Source: Asterias rubens (taxonomy: Eukaryota > Echinodermata > Asteroidea > Forcipulatida > Asteriidae). From it: a stretch of 64,000 nt of DNA. The notes beneath the pieces are model-generated. The model saw only the letters and a list, made by a program, of their open reading frames with translations. It was not told where the DNA came from and made no database searches. The DNA lies in the NCBI RefSeq assembly GCF_902459465.1, contig NC_047062.1, positions 30,002,673 to 30,066,672 on the forward strand. Direction: 5' to 3'. Position numbers and translations under genes: made by a program. Shown piece by piece: positions 33,033-44,700 of this stretch. Numbering within the stretch: the stretch's first letter is position 1; every line of letters begins with the position of its first letter.

Positions 33033-33409
33033 GTTAAAGGGAAAGTACACTATTGGTAATTGTCAAAGACCAGTGTTCCTACTTGATGTATCTCAATATA
33101 TGCATAAAATAACAAACCTGTGAAAATTTGAGCTCAATTGGTCATCAGAGTTGGGAGAAAATGATGACAGAAAAGACAGCCTTGTTGGACGAATTTGTGT
33201 GCTTTCAGTAGGAATAAAATACTTTTAGCTCGAACTCTTTTAATATTTTAGTGAGAAACTACCTCATTTTCAAAAACTACATTACTTCAGAGGGAGTCGC
33301 TTCCCACAATGTTTTATACTATCAACAGCTCTCCAATGCTAGTTACCAAGTCTGTTTTAAGTTAATATTTGTTTTGAGTAATTACCAAACGTGTACCTTC
33401 CCTTTAAAC
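33033..33409 (-). mobile_element. MITE family 1, subfamily with GGGAAAGTACAC ends (reverse)
   Basis: TTAAAGGGAAAGTACACTAT at one end and ACGTGTACCTTCCCTTTAA at the other; interior as family 1. Begins 27 bp after the donor of module copy B. Confidence 0.87.
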
Positions 33410-33479
33410 AACTAATACCCAAAATATTCCTTACATCTTGACAACAAAAGCCATTGAAAGAAATTTTTTTTAAATTTTT

Positions 33480-33786
33480 TTTTAGTTTTACTTTTATGCA
33501 ATTCGCCAGACGCACAAAGCCTGAAGGCCACTTCAAGGTGTGGGCTACAATTTTTGTTCATCCAGGGGCCGTTGCCACCTACTCCTAGAGCTGAAACAGG
33601 GTTACCCCCTTTACAGTCCATACAGATGTAGGCTTGGGTATCATCAATCAGAAGTCTAGCTGGTAGAAAGCACTACCTTCCCAACTTTATGTAGCAAGTG
33701 TCACGACCGGGATTCGAACCCACACTCTGCTGATCGAACACCAGAACTTGAATCCGGTGCTCTTAACTGCTAGGCCACGACACGCC
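33480..33786 (-). mobile_element. tRNA-derived SINE family A, body type 3 (reverse)
   Basis: Reversed head CGACCGGGATTCGAACCCAC and CTCTTAACTGCTAGGCCACG joined to a different body (CAGACGCACAAAGCCTGAAG, CCAGGGGCCGTTGCCACC), ending in a T/A-rich tail at 33465-33490. Confidence 0.8.
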
Positions 33787-33823
33787 ACGTGTTGAAAAGT
33801 CTTGTGTGTCAACAGCCATTAGG

Positions 33824-34208
33824 TTAAAGTCAGTGGACACTATTGGTAATTACTCAAAATAATTATTGGCATAAAACCTTTCTTAGTGACGAGTAATGGG
33901 GAGAGGTTAATGGTATAAAACATTGTGAGAAACGGCTCCCTCTGAAGTGCCATATTTTTTGAGAAAGAAGTAATTTTCCACGAATTTGATTTTGAGACCT
34001 CAGACTTAGAACTTGAGGTCTCGAAATCAACCATCTAAACGCACACAACTTCGTGTGACAAGGGTTATTTTTCTTTCATTATTATCTCGCAACTTCAATG
34101 ACCAATTGAGCTCAAATTTTCACAGGTTTGTTATTTTATGCACATGTTGAGATACACCAACTGTGAAGGCTAGTCTTTGACAATTACCAATAGTTTCCAC
34201 TGCCTTTA
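33824..34208 (+). mobile_element. MITE family 1, full-length copy
   Basis: Almost the same as 18269-18655, including GACCTCAGACTTAGAACTTG and GTGTGACAAGGGTTATTTTT. Ends TTTCCACTGCCTTTAA. Confidence 0.92.
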
Positions 34209-34611
34209 AGAGTTGGCCTACCCTATCACAACATAAGGCTAGAGAACTCAGTTGGCACTGGCATAGTTTTCAGTACCTTACGGGTATCGGAGCTGCCCAC
34301 TTTTTGCGGTTCTAAGTAAATCAATCTGTCCATAAAGAACATTTGAAAATCTTTATCTTTGATTGTAATTTTATATCCATGCTTGTTGTAAAATATCTCC
34401 CTGATTGCAAGGTGCAAATGTTGGCAGCTCTGGTTGAAGTTTTGTTGTCACACAAATTAGCATTTATGACAAATCATTGAAGGCCAAAGTTGACTCATTA
34501 CTTCAAAAACTCTGTCCAAGGTCTTTAAGAGCACATCATAGCTAATGTACAACTTGAGAAACAACACAACACCCCTGTCACAAGATATTGCTTTTAATGT
34601 GTTTGTATTTA

Positions 34612-34721
34612 GAATAGCAACAAACATGCCGTTGTCAGATGAAGCCGACCTCTCAAAAAGTAGATGCATGATGCATATGCTGCCAAGTGTCAAAGTACAA
34701 CGATGTCATCCCCAGCATCAG
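34612..34721 (+). other. Exon-like repeat module M, copy C
   Basis: After TGTATTTAG the frame reads IATNMPLSDEADLSKSRCMM and continues to PQHQ, then CAG|GTAAGA. The upstream ~100 bp (GAGAAACAACACAACACCCC, TGTCACAAGATATTG) matches copies D and E. Confidence 0.5.
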
Positions 34722-34837
34722 GTAAGAACAAGTTTCAACGAAAGAGTAACTATAAATATAAATATGAATATTCTGCTCGTATTTCGCCTGAAGACGAGCA
34801 GAGTATACTGTTCGAAACGTCAAGACCGGTATTTTTT

Positions 34838-34966
34838 CTTCCATTATTATCTCGCAAGTTCAAATTTTTTAACGGTTTGTTATTTTGTGCTTATGTTGAG
34901 ATACACCAAGTGGGAAGACTGGTGTATGACAATTACTGAAGGTGTCCAGTGTCTTTTTTTAAAGCA
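34838..34966 (+). mobile_element. MITE family 1, 3' fragment
   Basis: CCATTATTATCTCGCAAGTT, GTTGAGATACACCAAGTGGG and GGTGTCCAGTGTCTTT match the right third of the family. Confidence 0.7.
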
Positions 34967-35304
34967 AGTTCTGCGAAGAGAATAAATCCACATGTATGCA
35001 CATTCTGAAGTGGGATATGAACCCATGACCTAGAGCAGATGTCCTACCACTAGACCACTGATCTGAGCCTGACAAAGTAAATGAACTCCAACTAGTTTTT
35101 TTTTTCTTTTAACACAATTTGGGCTGAGGAGTAAAAAGCAATATCTACCAAAGTTATGTCATTACTTCAAACACACTAACAAAGAAACGTGGTCCATATT
35201 TTTAACTGCTTTTTGATAGCTCCCATAGAGCACATAGCTACAGCTTGAGAAACAACACCACACCCCTGTCACAAGATTTTGTTTTTAATTTGTTTGATAT
35301 TTAG

Positions 35305-35419
35305 GCTAGCAACTATCATGCCATTGTCAGATGAAGTCTACCTCTTCATCAAGAGCAGATGCATGATGCGGATGCTGCCAAGTGTCAAAAGTACAAAGAC
35401 GTCTTCCCAATCAACAGAG
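35305..35419 (+). other. Exon-like repeat module M, copy D
   Basis: After TTGATATTTAG: LATIMPLSDEVYLFIKSRCM continuing to SQSTE, then AGAG|GTAAGA. One extra codon (I) compared with copies C and F, so the frame is kept. Confidence 0.5.
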
Positions 35420-35879
35420 GTAAGAACCAGTTTCATGATGTGTGTTCAAACTAATAACACCAAGGCAACATTAAATTGAACAATATGAACAACCAGATAA
35501 TTTGAGATGCATCAAGAGAAGTGTGAAGTTTTCCTCCCTGTAATTTTGTAAGAATTTGATTGAAATCAAAACTACCCACCCCTCTCTAAATTGTGGTACA
35601 TGATGGATGCATTATGGATCCAGGAACTGAGTTGGGAATATAAGCAAAGTGGACCCTACTATCACTTCTTATAAAGTTGTTCTTCCTTCAGCTACTGGCC
35701 CTTTCTAACACCTGATGTATACATCATCGGACATGTAAATATTTGAGCCTTTGAATTGGTTATTCTTGAGAGTCTTTGGTTCTTGCTTGAGGAGGTATTG
35801 TCGATCTACAAAGCAAAGCAGTTTGCAGTGAATGGGCCTGGGTCTGGCAGTATTGGTGTGCAATAGGCCTGTTCATTGT

Positions 35880-36225
35880 GGATATAATGGCCGTTGTCCA
35901 ACTTCATATCATCATCATCTGTTAGCATCATGCATTTCTGCACCGGCTGCCTGACTAGACCGATCTCTTGAGCTGCCACTTCTGCCTCCTCCACAGACCA
36001 CCCAGTGCCCCAGTCTGGAGAGGTCCCTCTGGATTACATTTTCCCATGATGTCCTAGGGCCCCCTCGTCTGCACCATATAGGATGCCCAACAAACTCGCC
36101 CAGTAAATTTTCACACCGTTGGTTGCCCTCTGCTCCTTTGGGTATGCCACGAAGACAGATGATATTTCGGTGGCAACGATTTTGAATATTCCCCAAGTTT
36201 TTCTCCACTTGATACATGTTGGTAT
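35880..36225 (-). pseudogene. Decayed non-LTR retrotransposon fragment
   Basis: On the minus strand a GPRTSWENVIQRDLSRLG segment, continued in another frame as GWSVEEAEVAAQE, resembles the C-terminal tail of LINE polymerases. Upstream, NIICLRGIPKGAEGNQ resembles an L1-type ORF1 stretch. The frameshift and the joining of distant regions show it is dead. Confidence 0.6.
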
Positions 36226-36620
36226 GTGCACCATCAAATTGACTGTTGGTGCAGACCCTTATGTTTTGGGTTTCCTTGGTGAGATAGTGACTGCAGATTT
36301 TAGCTCATCTGTTTCTTTCTGTTGATTTGTGACCGTTTATGATGTTTCATGGAGTTTTACTTCGATTCCAGTCACCCGGGAGCAGCAAGTATCTAGTGTC
36401 TTGATGATTTGATCTAGTTTTGTGTGCATGGCTACGATGTCATCACTGCATGTGCATGCTTGGCAGCCATCTTGGTCGTGGCACACTTGTGTACCTTTCT
36501 ATAACAACAGAACAAAAATGAAAATTTTGTTCAAGTTGATCTTTAATGGTAACTTCTTAAACTACCCTTAAGTGCTTTATATCACTAAGCATTATTGTTT
36601 TCTCTGTTCTCTTGGTACAG

Positions 36621-36659
36621 TAAGGACGTCATCTCCACAGAGATCTTCTCATGAACCAG
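36621..36659 (+). other. Exon-like repeat module G, copy 1 (plus strand)
   Basis: After TTGGTACAG: TAAGGACGTCATCTCCACAG then AGATCTTCTCATGAACCAG|GTAGATG. Matches the first half of copy 2 at 38902 and the reverse-strand copies at 58-64 kb. Confidence 0.45.
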
Positions 36660-37180
36660 GTAGATGTCTGAAAATGGGCAAAATATTGGGGAACATTCGG
36701 GCACAGCAAGAATAGCAGAAAATTGGACAGAGAAAGCACCAAAGAACCTTCTTAGCTGGTTTTAAAAAGTAGGTACTGTAAGATGTTTGTACAATTTCTG
36801 GTAAATTAACCCCTCTGCCGCCCTTCAAGGTAGGGTCATAGATTGAGTTTGTGGCAATGAAATGCTTATATATCTAGGGAGAGTTATAAACAAAAACACA
36901 ATAAAAGCCACATGTGAAGGCTTCAGCTGAATGCAAGGTCTACAAAACTGTCACATTATTTACATCAAGAACGTTGAATCAATCCTTGTTTAGCGAGGTG
37001 CCATGGGCGCCAACTGCATACCTGCTGCAGCATTTGTAAATGGACACCAACCTCAACAATTCTGAGAAACGATTGATACATGAATCGTTTCTCAGATTTT
37101 CATGTTTTCTGGGTATCCAAACCATATTACTTTGAAGGGGATCCTAAGTACAGAGTCAGTTTTTATGGGCATAAATTGTT

Positions 37181-37563
37181 GTAAAGGCAGTGGACACGAT
37201 TGGTAATTACTCAAAATAATTATTATCATAAAACCTTTCTTGATTACGAGTAATGGGGAGAGGTTGATAGTATAAAACATTGTGAGAAACAGCTCCCTCT
37301 AAAGAAAGAAGTAATTTTCCACAAATTAGATTTGGAGACCTCAGATTTAGAATTTGAGGTCTTGAAATCAAGCATCTGAAAGCACACAACTTCGTGTGAC
37401 CATGGGTCGACAATGATATTTTTTCTTTCATTTTTCTCTTGCAATTTCGACGATCGATTGAGCTCAAATTTTGCACAGGTTTGTTATTTCATGCATATTG
37501 TTGAGATACACCAACTGTGAAGACTAGTCTTTGACAGTTACCAATAGTGTCCAGTGTCTTTAA
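37181..37563 (+). mobile_element. MITE family 1, full-length copy
   Basis: TAAAGGCAGTGGACACGATT ... GTGTCCAGTGTCTTTAAA, with GACCTCAGATTTAGAATTTG inside. Follows a short GAGAAACGATT/AATCGTTTCTC palindrome at 37070-37098. Confidence 0.9.
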
Positions 37564-37674
37564 ACCATTTTATTAATCTATAACCCTACCCACACAATCA
37601 CCATAAGGGCATGGTTTGGGGACAAACACTTTGTTTTTCGTCAATATGATTGTATAGTTATTGAATCCCTGGGC

Positions 37675-37770
37675 ACTGGAGATTAGCCTTGGGTAACCAT
37701 GACCTCATATTGACCTTTACTTCCAGGGTCACACAGGAAGTGGGACCACATCTGAAGAACATTTTCCTTC
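37675..37770 (+). repeat. Solitary copy of the ~130-bp ACTTCCGG repeat
   Basis: GGAGATTAGCCTTGGGTAAC, TTGACCTTTACTTCC and AGGAAGTGGGACCACATCT match the tandem units at 17150-17665. Confidence 0.65.
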
Positions 37771-37847
37771 TATCTCCATGCTTGTTGTACATGTACCACA
37801 CCGCTGCCTGTCACAAGATATTGGTTTTTATTTGTTTGCTTTTAGAA

Positions 37848-37951
37848 TAGCAACCAACATGCCATTGTCAGATGAAGTCTACCTCTCAAAGAGTATGCAT
37901 GATGCACATGCTGCACAGTGTCAAAGTTAAGGATGTCTTCCCCATCAACAG
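37848..37951 (+). other. Exon-like repeat module M, copy E (frameshifted)
   Basis: After GCTTTTAG: IATNMPLSDEVYLSKS, then a 2-bp deletion relative to copy C shifts the frame to a stop. The donor CAG|GTAAGA is intact. Evidence that at least this copy does not code in the shared frame. Confidence 0.5.
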
Positions 37952-38901
37952 GTAAGAAACAATTTCAGCATGTATTTGACTATTTATCTTGGCCCAACAA
38001 AAACCACTGAAAAAAGGGTTTTATGAACATTCTAAATAATTAAGGATGTATCCATCAACAGTAACATTGAACAATATGAACAACCATTAATTTGAGATGC
38101 ATGAAAAGAGGTATGAAGTTTTCCTTCCTGTGATTTTGTTGAAATTTTGTACAAAAAACTCCACCTTCTTCATTTTTTAAACTATCTTGTTAATAGTGTT
38201 TTTTTCTTGCCAGTTGAAAATGGTTCTCAGAACAGACCCATAAAATTTAAAAGTGAAATCAACTCTGATTTACCAGTTCCTCAGAAAACCAGTGTAAAAG
38301 CAGTCAGTGTTGTGGCATAAAATTTGTCAAAGCAGGGACTCGATGAAGATAATTTTTCTGTGCTAATGTGCAATTTCCATTGCATGTATCCAGACCTCAC
38401 AGTGCTGTTTTGATGCATAGGCGCTGAGGGGCTTTTCATGAAACTCTGCTTTTTTGCCACGCGTGACACTGATCAAAATGTATTTGTTTACATTATGAAT
38501 CCAGTTTTACTTGATTGGCCTCGAACTTCGTGTTCAAAAGGGCACGGAAAAACTGCCTTGCTTGTTTTAGAGTTTGTAGGGCATCACAGCAATTTTGTAA
38601 GTGTAGATAGGGCACGGCAACAATTTTCAGGAATTTGGGAGGCACCATGGCAAAAACTAAATTTACCAAGACAGGTGAGAAAACTACATGCAAGACTAAA
38701 GTTGAGGCAGAAAAGAACTGGAAAACAACAAAGGTTAAAAAAGTATGTAATCATTACACACTTGTTCACCTTTCAATATTACGAAAGAACAAAACAATCA
38801 ATTGTGTTCAAGTTGGTAATCTCTCAAACTACCCTTGTGCTTTAAAACTTGTTATTATTTTAAAACTAAAGCATTGTTGTGTTCTTTGTTTGCTGATACA
38901 G

Positions 38902-39027
38902 TAAGGGTTGTCATCTCCACAGAGATCTACTCATCAACCAAGTAGATGTCATGAGACCTGCAGTTGATGAGCTTCCTAACAATGTACAAAGAGTCCGGGA
39001 AATGAACTGCTCTCTCCTTGATAAAAG
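38902..39027 (+). other. Exon-like repeat module G, copy 2 (plus strand)
   Basis: After GCTGATACAG: TAAGGGTTGTCATCTCCACA, CAACCAAGTAGATGTC, then a longer tail ending CTTGATAAAAG|GTAAGG. The AAAAG|GT end is shared with the reverse-strand copies. Confidence 0.5.
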
Positions 39028-39350
39028 GTAAGGGAAACTCCTGGGTCCTGAACTTTAGAACAGCTGTTAGTTCATAAATCTATCATAGTTTCCTTCATTC
39101 CTTGGCGAACTTGCCACCTGCTCGATTCCTCAACCTTAAAAAAAAAAAAACAGTGGACATGCGAGAGAAAAAACAACCCACAGAAACATGGGCCATCTTT
39201 TTTATAATGCTTGAATCAAGTGTTTTGAGATAACTGTTTTGAGATGAATGCCGCCCTCAAATGGTAAAAGCCTTATCAAATCGTTGCTGCAGATGAAGAC
39301 ACACAACACAACACACCTCTTTTACAAAATATTGTTGTTGTTTTTTTAGC

Positions 39351-39456
39351 TACAGACAGATGCCATTGTCAGATGAAGTCTACCTCTTCAATAGTAGATG
39401 CGTGATTCACATGCTGCCCAGTGTCAAAGTACAGCAAGGTCTTCCCCATCAACAGG
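39351..39456 (+). other. Exon-like repeat module M, copy F
   Basis: After TTTTTTTAG: YRQMPLSDEVYLFNSRCVIH continuing to LPHQQ, then CAG|GTAAGA. Open throughout. Confidence 0.5.
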
Positions 39457-40083
39457 TAAGAACCAGTTTCAACATGTGGGTTCAACAACTAATAGTGCAA
39501 AGTGTTGCTTATTTAGACTTTTTATAATCTTGGCTCAACAAAAACTTCTGAGAAAAAGGTTCTATAAACATACGTGCTAAAGAATCAGGGGGCTTCATCA
39601 TCAACAGTTGAATTAAATTATATGAACCAACAATAGTTTGAGATTTTTGATAGTTCAAAATAATTTTGTTTAAACCATTATTGGCAGTAGAGTAGCTAGA
39701 CTTATAAAGTATGGTGTAAAGAGTTGGTGGGGAATTACACTGTATCATTCAAGCCAAACAAATCTTTCAAAAAATATATTTTATTGTGAATGATGTTCTT
39801 AATATATCTACAAACATTTAAACTTTTTTCTTTTTTTGGGGGGGGGGCGTATTCGGGAAGCAAATAATTTCAAATTTTGTTCTTAGGAAAAATTCTGATA
39901 CATTTAAACCAAAAAATATACACATACCTCAACATAAGGGTTGTTGTTTCAAAAGTTTACATCTCATTTCTCGATCTCGATCATCTTTATCTTTTCATTG
40001 AGTACATGAAAAACTAAAATTACATTTTTTAAAGTCAAATTCTTATTATACCTTAAAAATAAACATTTGTTTGTTAATATGTA

Positions 40084-40194
40084 GATGGTGTCTACCTGTC
40101 ACACAGAAGATTTCGGAGACCTGCACCGTGTATAGTCAGACCCACTGTCAACATATCACCAGTTTAGATGTGTGAGGGTTACGCAAGAGGAAGG
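40084..40194 (+). other. Possible further exon after the M/G modules
   Basis: TATGTAG precedes ATGGTGTCTACCTGTCACAC and AAGAGGAAG|GTAAAA follows at the end. The frame from that ATG closes after 16 codons. Support is only the splice-like borders and position. Confidence 0.25.
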
Positions 40195-40199
40195 TAAAA

Positions 40200-40850
40200 T
40201 ACCTGTGGTTGTTTTACACTAACATCAAAGGGTGGTCTGTTTTTGCAGCACTCATACCAACAGAATATCTCGTCACATGCCACAACAGTTTTGGGGATGA
40301 AATGCTGGCACCAGCCTAACCCGAAATGAGAGGTTCGTCCCTACAGATTGATAACAGATTTAAAAGATAGGAAACATGTTTTTGATTAACCAAACCCCTT
40401 TAACTGTACAAAAAAACAATTTTAAATAATGAAAAAGGTTTTTAGTACAAACCATTGATATTTCTTCTCAAGTTAAACCATAAACTAGGAATGCAATTAT
40501 TTCGCATTGTATGATGATAAGTAAAAGATCTGGAATGTGCTTAACACCTTTCCTGACCTAATTTATTTATTTGTTAGCTAGTTAAGGCAAATCAGACCAA
40601 TTTATTTCAGGTATACTTTGGCAAAATTGATTTGAAAATTGAAATGTTGTATAAATGGAGTTATCATTGATGGATAACCATATTCTGATTACAAGGGCAA
40701 TTAAACGCCCCTAGTTAGGGCTAGTTCATTTAATAATAATAAATAATAATAACAAATATAATAATAGTGGAAATTTATAATGCGCCATGTCTGTCTAAAA
40801 GACACTCCTGGCGCAGGAGAGATGCAGAATCAAGATTGTAATGAGTTACA
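40200..40850. other. Stretch without recognisable gene
   Basis: AT-rich, with an (AAT)n run at 40735-40765 followed by GCGCCATGTCTGTCTAAAAG, which looks like a worn SINE tail. No exon or RNA gene supported. Confidence 0.3.
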
Positions 40851-40853
40851 TAG

Positions 40854-41228
40854 TTAAAGGGAAGGTACACGTTTGGTAATTACTCAAAACAAGTATTAAC
40901 TTAAAAACTGACTTGGTAACGAGCATTGGAGAGCTGTTGATAGTATAAAACATTGTGGAAAACAACTCCCTCTGAAGTAACGTAGTTTTAAGAGAGAGGT
41001 AATTTCTCACTAAAATAATAAAAGACTTCTAGCTAGAAGTCTTATATTCCTATCTGAAAGCACACAAATTCGTCCATCAAGGGTGTTTTTTCATTCATCA
41101 TTTTCTCGCAACTTTGATGACCAATTGAGCCCAAATTGTCACAGGTTTGTTATTTTATGCTGATGATGGGATACACCAAGTGAGAACACTGGTCTTTGAC
41201 AATTACCAAACATGTACAGTGCCTTTAA
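40854..41228 (+). mobile_element. MITE family 1, GGGAAGGTACACG subfamily, full length
   Basis: TTAAAGGGAAGGTACACGTT and ACATGTACAGTGCCTTTAA ends; internal TAAAAGACTTCTAGCTAGAA then GTCTTA palindrome. Confidence 0.9.
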
Positions 41229-41779
41229 GCATAAATAGAAGTTTTTGACAGCATGAAAAAGCTGATTTCCTAAAACTTAGTGTGTAGCAAATAACTCTCA
41301 TTACAATCTTGAAAGCTTCAAAGTTTGATAGAAAAACTAATAGTATTGAAACATCAAGGTCTTCAAGGCATTCTATATATGAAGGAATGATAAATGAGCA
41401 ACAAGCTTGTTGATTTCATTTGTAAAATTGTAGACATGTTAATTAATGATGTCGGAGTCGGATGTAATCTAACATTCAAGTAAATGTTCTTGTAAAAAGT
41501 AAGTGCACCATTTGCAAGCAAGCACACAATGTGTGTATTTTGAACTCACCAAAGTTGGAGAAAAATATACTGGAATACGGGCTGGAATACTTCTCGAAAA
41601 GAGTGGCCTTAAGATTTCAGAAAGATAGTGGGTCTGGTATAGACTTTTGTTACCAGGAGGAAAAAACTTTAAAGTAGATTTCTTGCAAGGTACACTTAAT
41701 TTACCCCACAAACTTCATACACTTAAAGTAAACATATAACTCAATAATTGTAAGTAGCCAAATTCTTTTCATTTAATGT

Positions 41780-41899
41780 TGTTAGCATAAAAACTTACTT
41801 GGTAACGAGCTTGGGCAAGCTGTTGATAGTAACAAAGTTTTTGAGAAAGAGGTAATTTTCTCACTCAAATATGACGGAACGTGTGCAGTGCCTTTAAGA
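41780..41899 (+). mobile_element. MITE family 1, deleted fragment
   Basis: GTTAGCATAAAAACTTACTT, AAGCTGTTGATAGTA, GAGAAAGAGGTAATTTTCTC and the terminus GTGCAGTGCCTTTAA remain. Confidence 0.7.
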
Positions 41900-42321
41900 G
41901 GTTTTATTCGCATATTGGACAAAGATCTTAAAAGCAAATTATTATTTCATATTAATGAAAAGCTAGACATTTACAAAGAAAATGGCCTTCACAAGTCTCG
42001 TCTTATTTAATTGTAAATGGCTGGCAAAACCCTAATCTCTGAGTCAATAAGTGTTTTGATATTTTCTTGATAAATGCAGAGAAGTTTCAAGGTGTGCTAC
42101 ATTGCAGATCTATATTTTAATTGACAAAAAATAAAAACCATGATTTAAAACCAAACCCAACACCAGACATTGTAGTTTCTAGACGGGAATACCTGACTTG
42201 ATGACAGAACTGTTGCACCATAATCAATTGGGCAAGAAAACATTCCTCATAATAGTAAAAAGTGTTACTAGCATACAATCTGTTGCAAAAGCTTTTACTG
42301 TGATTTCTGGTGTTTGGATTT

Positions 42322-42522
42322 TAGCCCAAGTTCATAGAGCTGCTTAAGTACAAAAAGTAGCTAAGCACAACACAATTATGCTTACCAGAATATGGTTACC
42401 AGCCAAACTACCATGCTATGTGAACAATTTGTGACTGGCATGGTACACTGCTCATTTCTGCTAAGCAGAAAACTGCTAAGCAATATTTTCCGCTAAAGCA
42501 GCTCCATGAAATTAGGCCCAGG
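42322..42522. mobile_element. TIR element family 'GGCCCAATTTCAT', copy with long arms
   Basis: Left GCCCAAGTTCATAGAGCTGC then TTAAG; right GCAGCTCCATGAAATTAGGC then CCA. The interior pairs further (GCTTACCAGAATA, GTTACCAGCCAAACTACCAT). Confidence 0.75.
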
Positions 42523-42689
42523 GTAAAACTTTAAACTATGTTTTGACAAATAAAATAGTAACAGTTAATCTTTCACAAGAAGTGTCAAAATAGTGCTTGA
42601 AACATCACTCTGCAAAAGATTTGAAGTTGTTGAAAACAAGTAAGATTACTTTGTTAACATTGTAAAATACTATTTGAAGTTTGAGTTGT

Positions 42690-42722
42690 CAAATAAAATG
42701 ATTCTATAAATGAAACATGAAA
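42690..42722 (+). other. Candidate polyadenylation signal
   Basis: AAATAAAATG and a T-poor flank after long AT-rich DNA; could end a plus-strand transcript from the module locus. Weak evidence, since AATAAA is frequent here. Confidence 0.2.
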
Positions 42723-42924
42723 TCTCGCTCACTCCCTTACTTAATGTGCTATTGTTTTACATATAATGTGTTGTGGATTATAAGTATTACAAGTAAGACA
42801 TAGAACCCTGTACCTATCCTTAAGACAAACAAGGGGGCCCTACCTTCAAATTATATCTCAGAATAAAACCACTTTAAAACAAAATATCTGATAGTCCATC
42901 TCTAGTCCATAAATACTTTCTATA

Positions 42925-43862
42925 AAAACTACTACACCACATCTTTAATACCAAAAACCCCTACCGTTAAATTACATCTAAGAATAACCACTTTAATAAC
43001 AAAAGTTCCACCCCGTTAAATACTTATATTAAAAAGTATCCTACCACACCTTTAATATGAAAAACCCCTATAGTCAAATTAAATCTAAGAATGACCGCTT
43101 TAATAGAAAAAGTTCTACCCCATTAAATACTTTGACTAAAAAGTACCATACCACACCTTTAATATGTAAAAACCCCTACCCTTAAATTACATCTAAGAAT
43201 AACCACTTTAATAACAAAAGTTCCACCCCACTAAATACTTAAATTTAAAATTATTATACCACACCTTTAATATGAAAAACCCCTACCGTCAAATTACATC
43301 TAAGAATAACCACTTTAATAGAAAAAGTTCCACCCCATTAAATACTTTGACTAAAAAGTACCATACCACACCTTTAATACGTAAAACCCCATCCGTTAAA
43401 TTACATCTGAGAATAACCACTTTAATAACAAAAGTTCCACCCCACTAAATACTTTAATTTAAAAGTATTATACCACACCTTTAATACGTAAAACCCCATC
43501 CGTTAAATTACATCTGAGAATAACCACTTTAATAACAAAAGTTCCACCCCACTAAATACTTTAATTTAAAAGTATTATACCACACCTTTAATACGAAAAA
43601 ACCCTTCCGTTAAATTACATCTTAGAATATCCACTTTAATAGAAAAAAAAGACCCCATGACTAAATATTTTAAATAAAAAGTATCATACTACACCTTTAA
43701 TACGAAAAACCCCTACCGTCAAATTACGTCTAAGAATAACCACTTTAATAGAAAAAGTTCCACCCCATTAAATACTTTAACTAAAAAGTACCATACCACA
43801 CCTTTAATACGAAAAAACCCTTCCGTTAAATTACATCTTAGAATATCCACTTTAATTTAAAC
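42925..43862 (+). repeat. Satellite array, ~107-bp unit, about nine copies
   Basis: Unit starts CCACACCTTTAATACGAAAA and contains ACATCTAAGAATAACCACTT and AAAGTTCCACCCCATTAAAT. Copies start near 42931, 43042, 43151, 43258, 43366, 43473, 43581, 43688 and 43796. Two variants (AATAACAAAAG and AATAGAAAAAG) partly alternate. Confidence 0.93.
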
Positions 43863-43889
43863 AAAATATATATTTTTGAATGAATACAA

Positions 43890-44700
43890 CCCACCTCCCC
43901 CAGATACCAACCATCTCATCCCATCGTACCCCCTAGTCCTCCCAAGCTTTATCATGCCCGTCTCAACCCAACACTCCTATCCTTAACCCAAGTCCTCATC
44001 TCAAACAGCCCTTTCCATTACTCCTACCAACACCCAAGCCCTCATCCCAACCAGCCCATCCCAATCTCCTACCATCACCCCAAGTCCTCATCCTAAACAG
44101 TCCAGCCAATTACTCCTACACCATCACCCAAGCCCTCATCCCAAACAGTCAAGCCCATCATCACTCCTATCACCCAAGCCCTTATCCCAACCAGCCCATC
44201 CCACTCTCCATCACCCCAAGTCCTCATCCCAAACAGTCCAGCCATTTACTCCTACCATCACCCCAAGCCCTCATCTCAAGGAGCCCGTCCCATCACTCCT
44301 ACCATCACCCCAAGTCCTCATACCTAACAGTCCAGCCAATTACTCCTACCATCACCCCAAGCCATCATCTCAAGCAGCCCGTCCCATCACTCCTACCATC
44401 ACCCCAAGTCATCATCCTAAACAGTCCAGCCAATTACTCGTACACCATCACCCAAGCCCTCATCCCAAACAGTCAAGCCCATCATCACTCCTACTATCAC
44501 CCAAGCCCTTATCCCAACCAGCCCATCCCACTCTCCAACACCCCAAGTCCTCATCCCAAACAGTCCAGCCATTTACTCCTACCATCACCCCAAGCTCTCA
44601 TCTCAAGCAGCCCGTCCCACACTCCTACCATCATCCCAAACAGTCAAGCCCATCATCACTCCTACCATCACCCAAGCCCTCATCCCAACCAACCAAGCCC
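43890..44700 (+). repeat. Pyrimidine-rich degenerate array (~48-bp unit, ~320-bp higher order)
   Basis: Repeats of CACTCCTACCATCACCCCAA and GTCCTCATCCCAAACAGTCC. A longer block with CAGTCAAGCCCATCATCACT recurs at about 44145 and 44470. The plus strand is nearly G-free. Confidence 0.9.
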
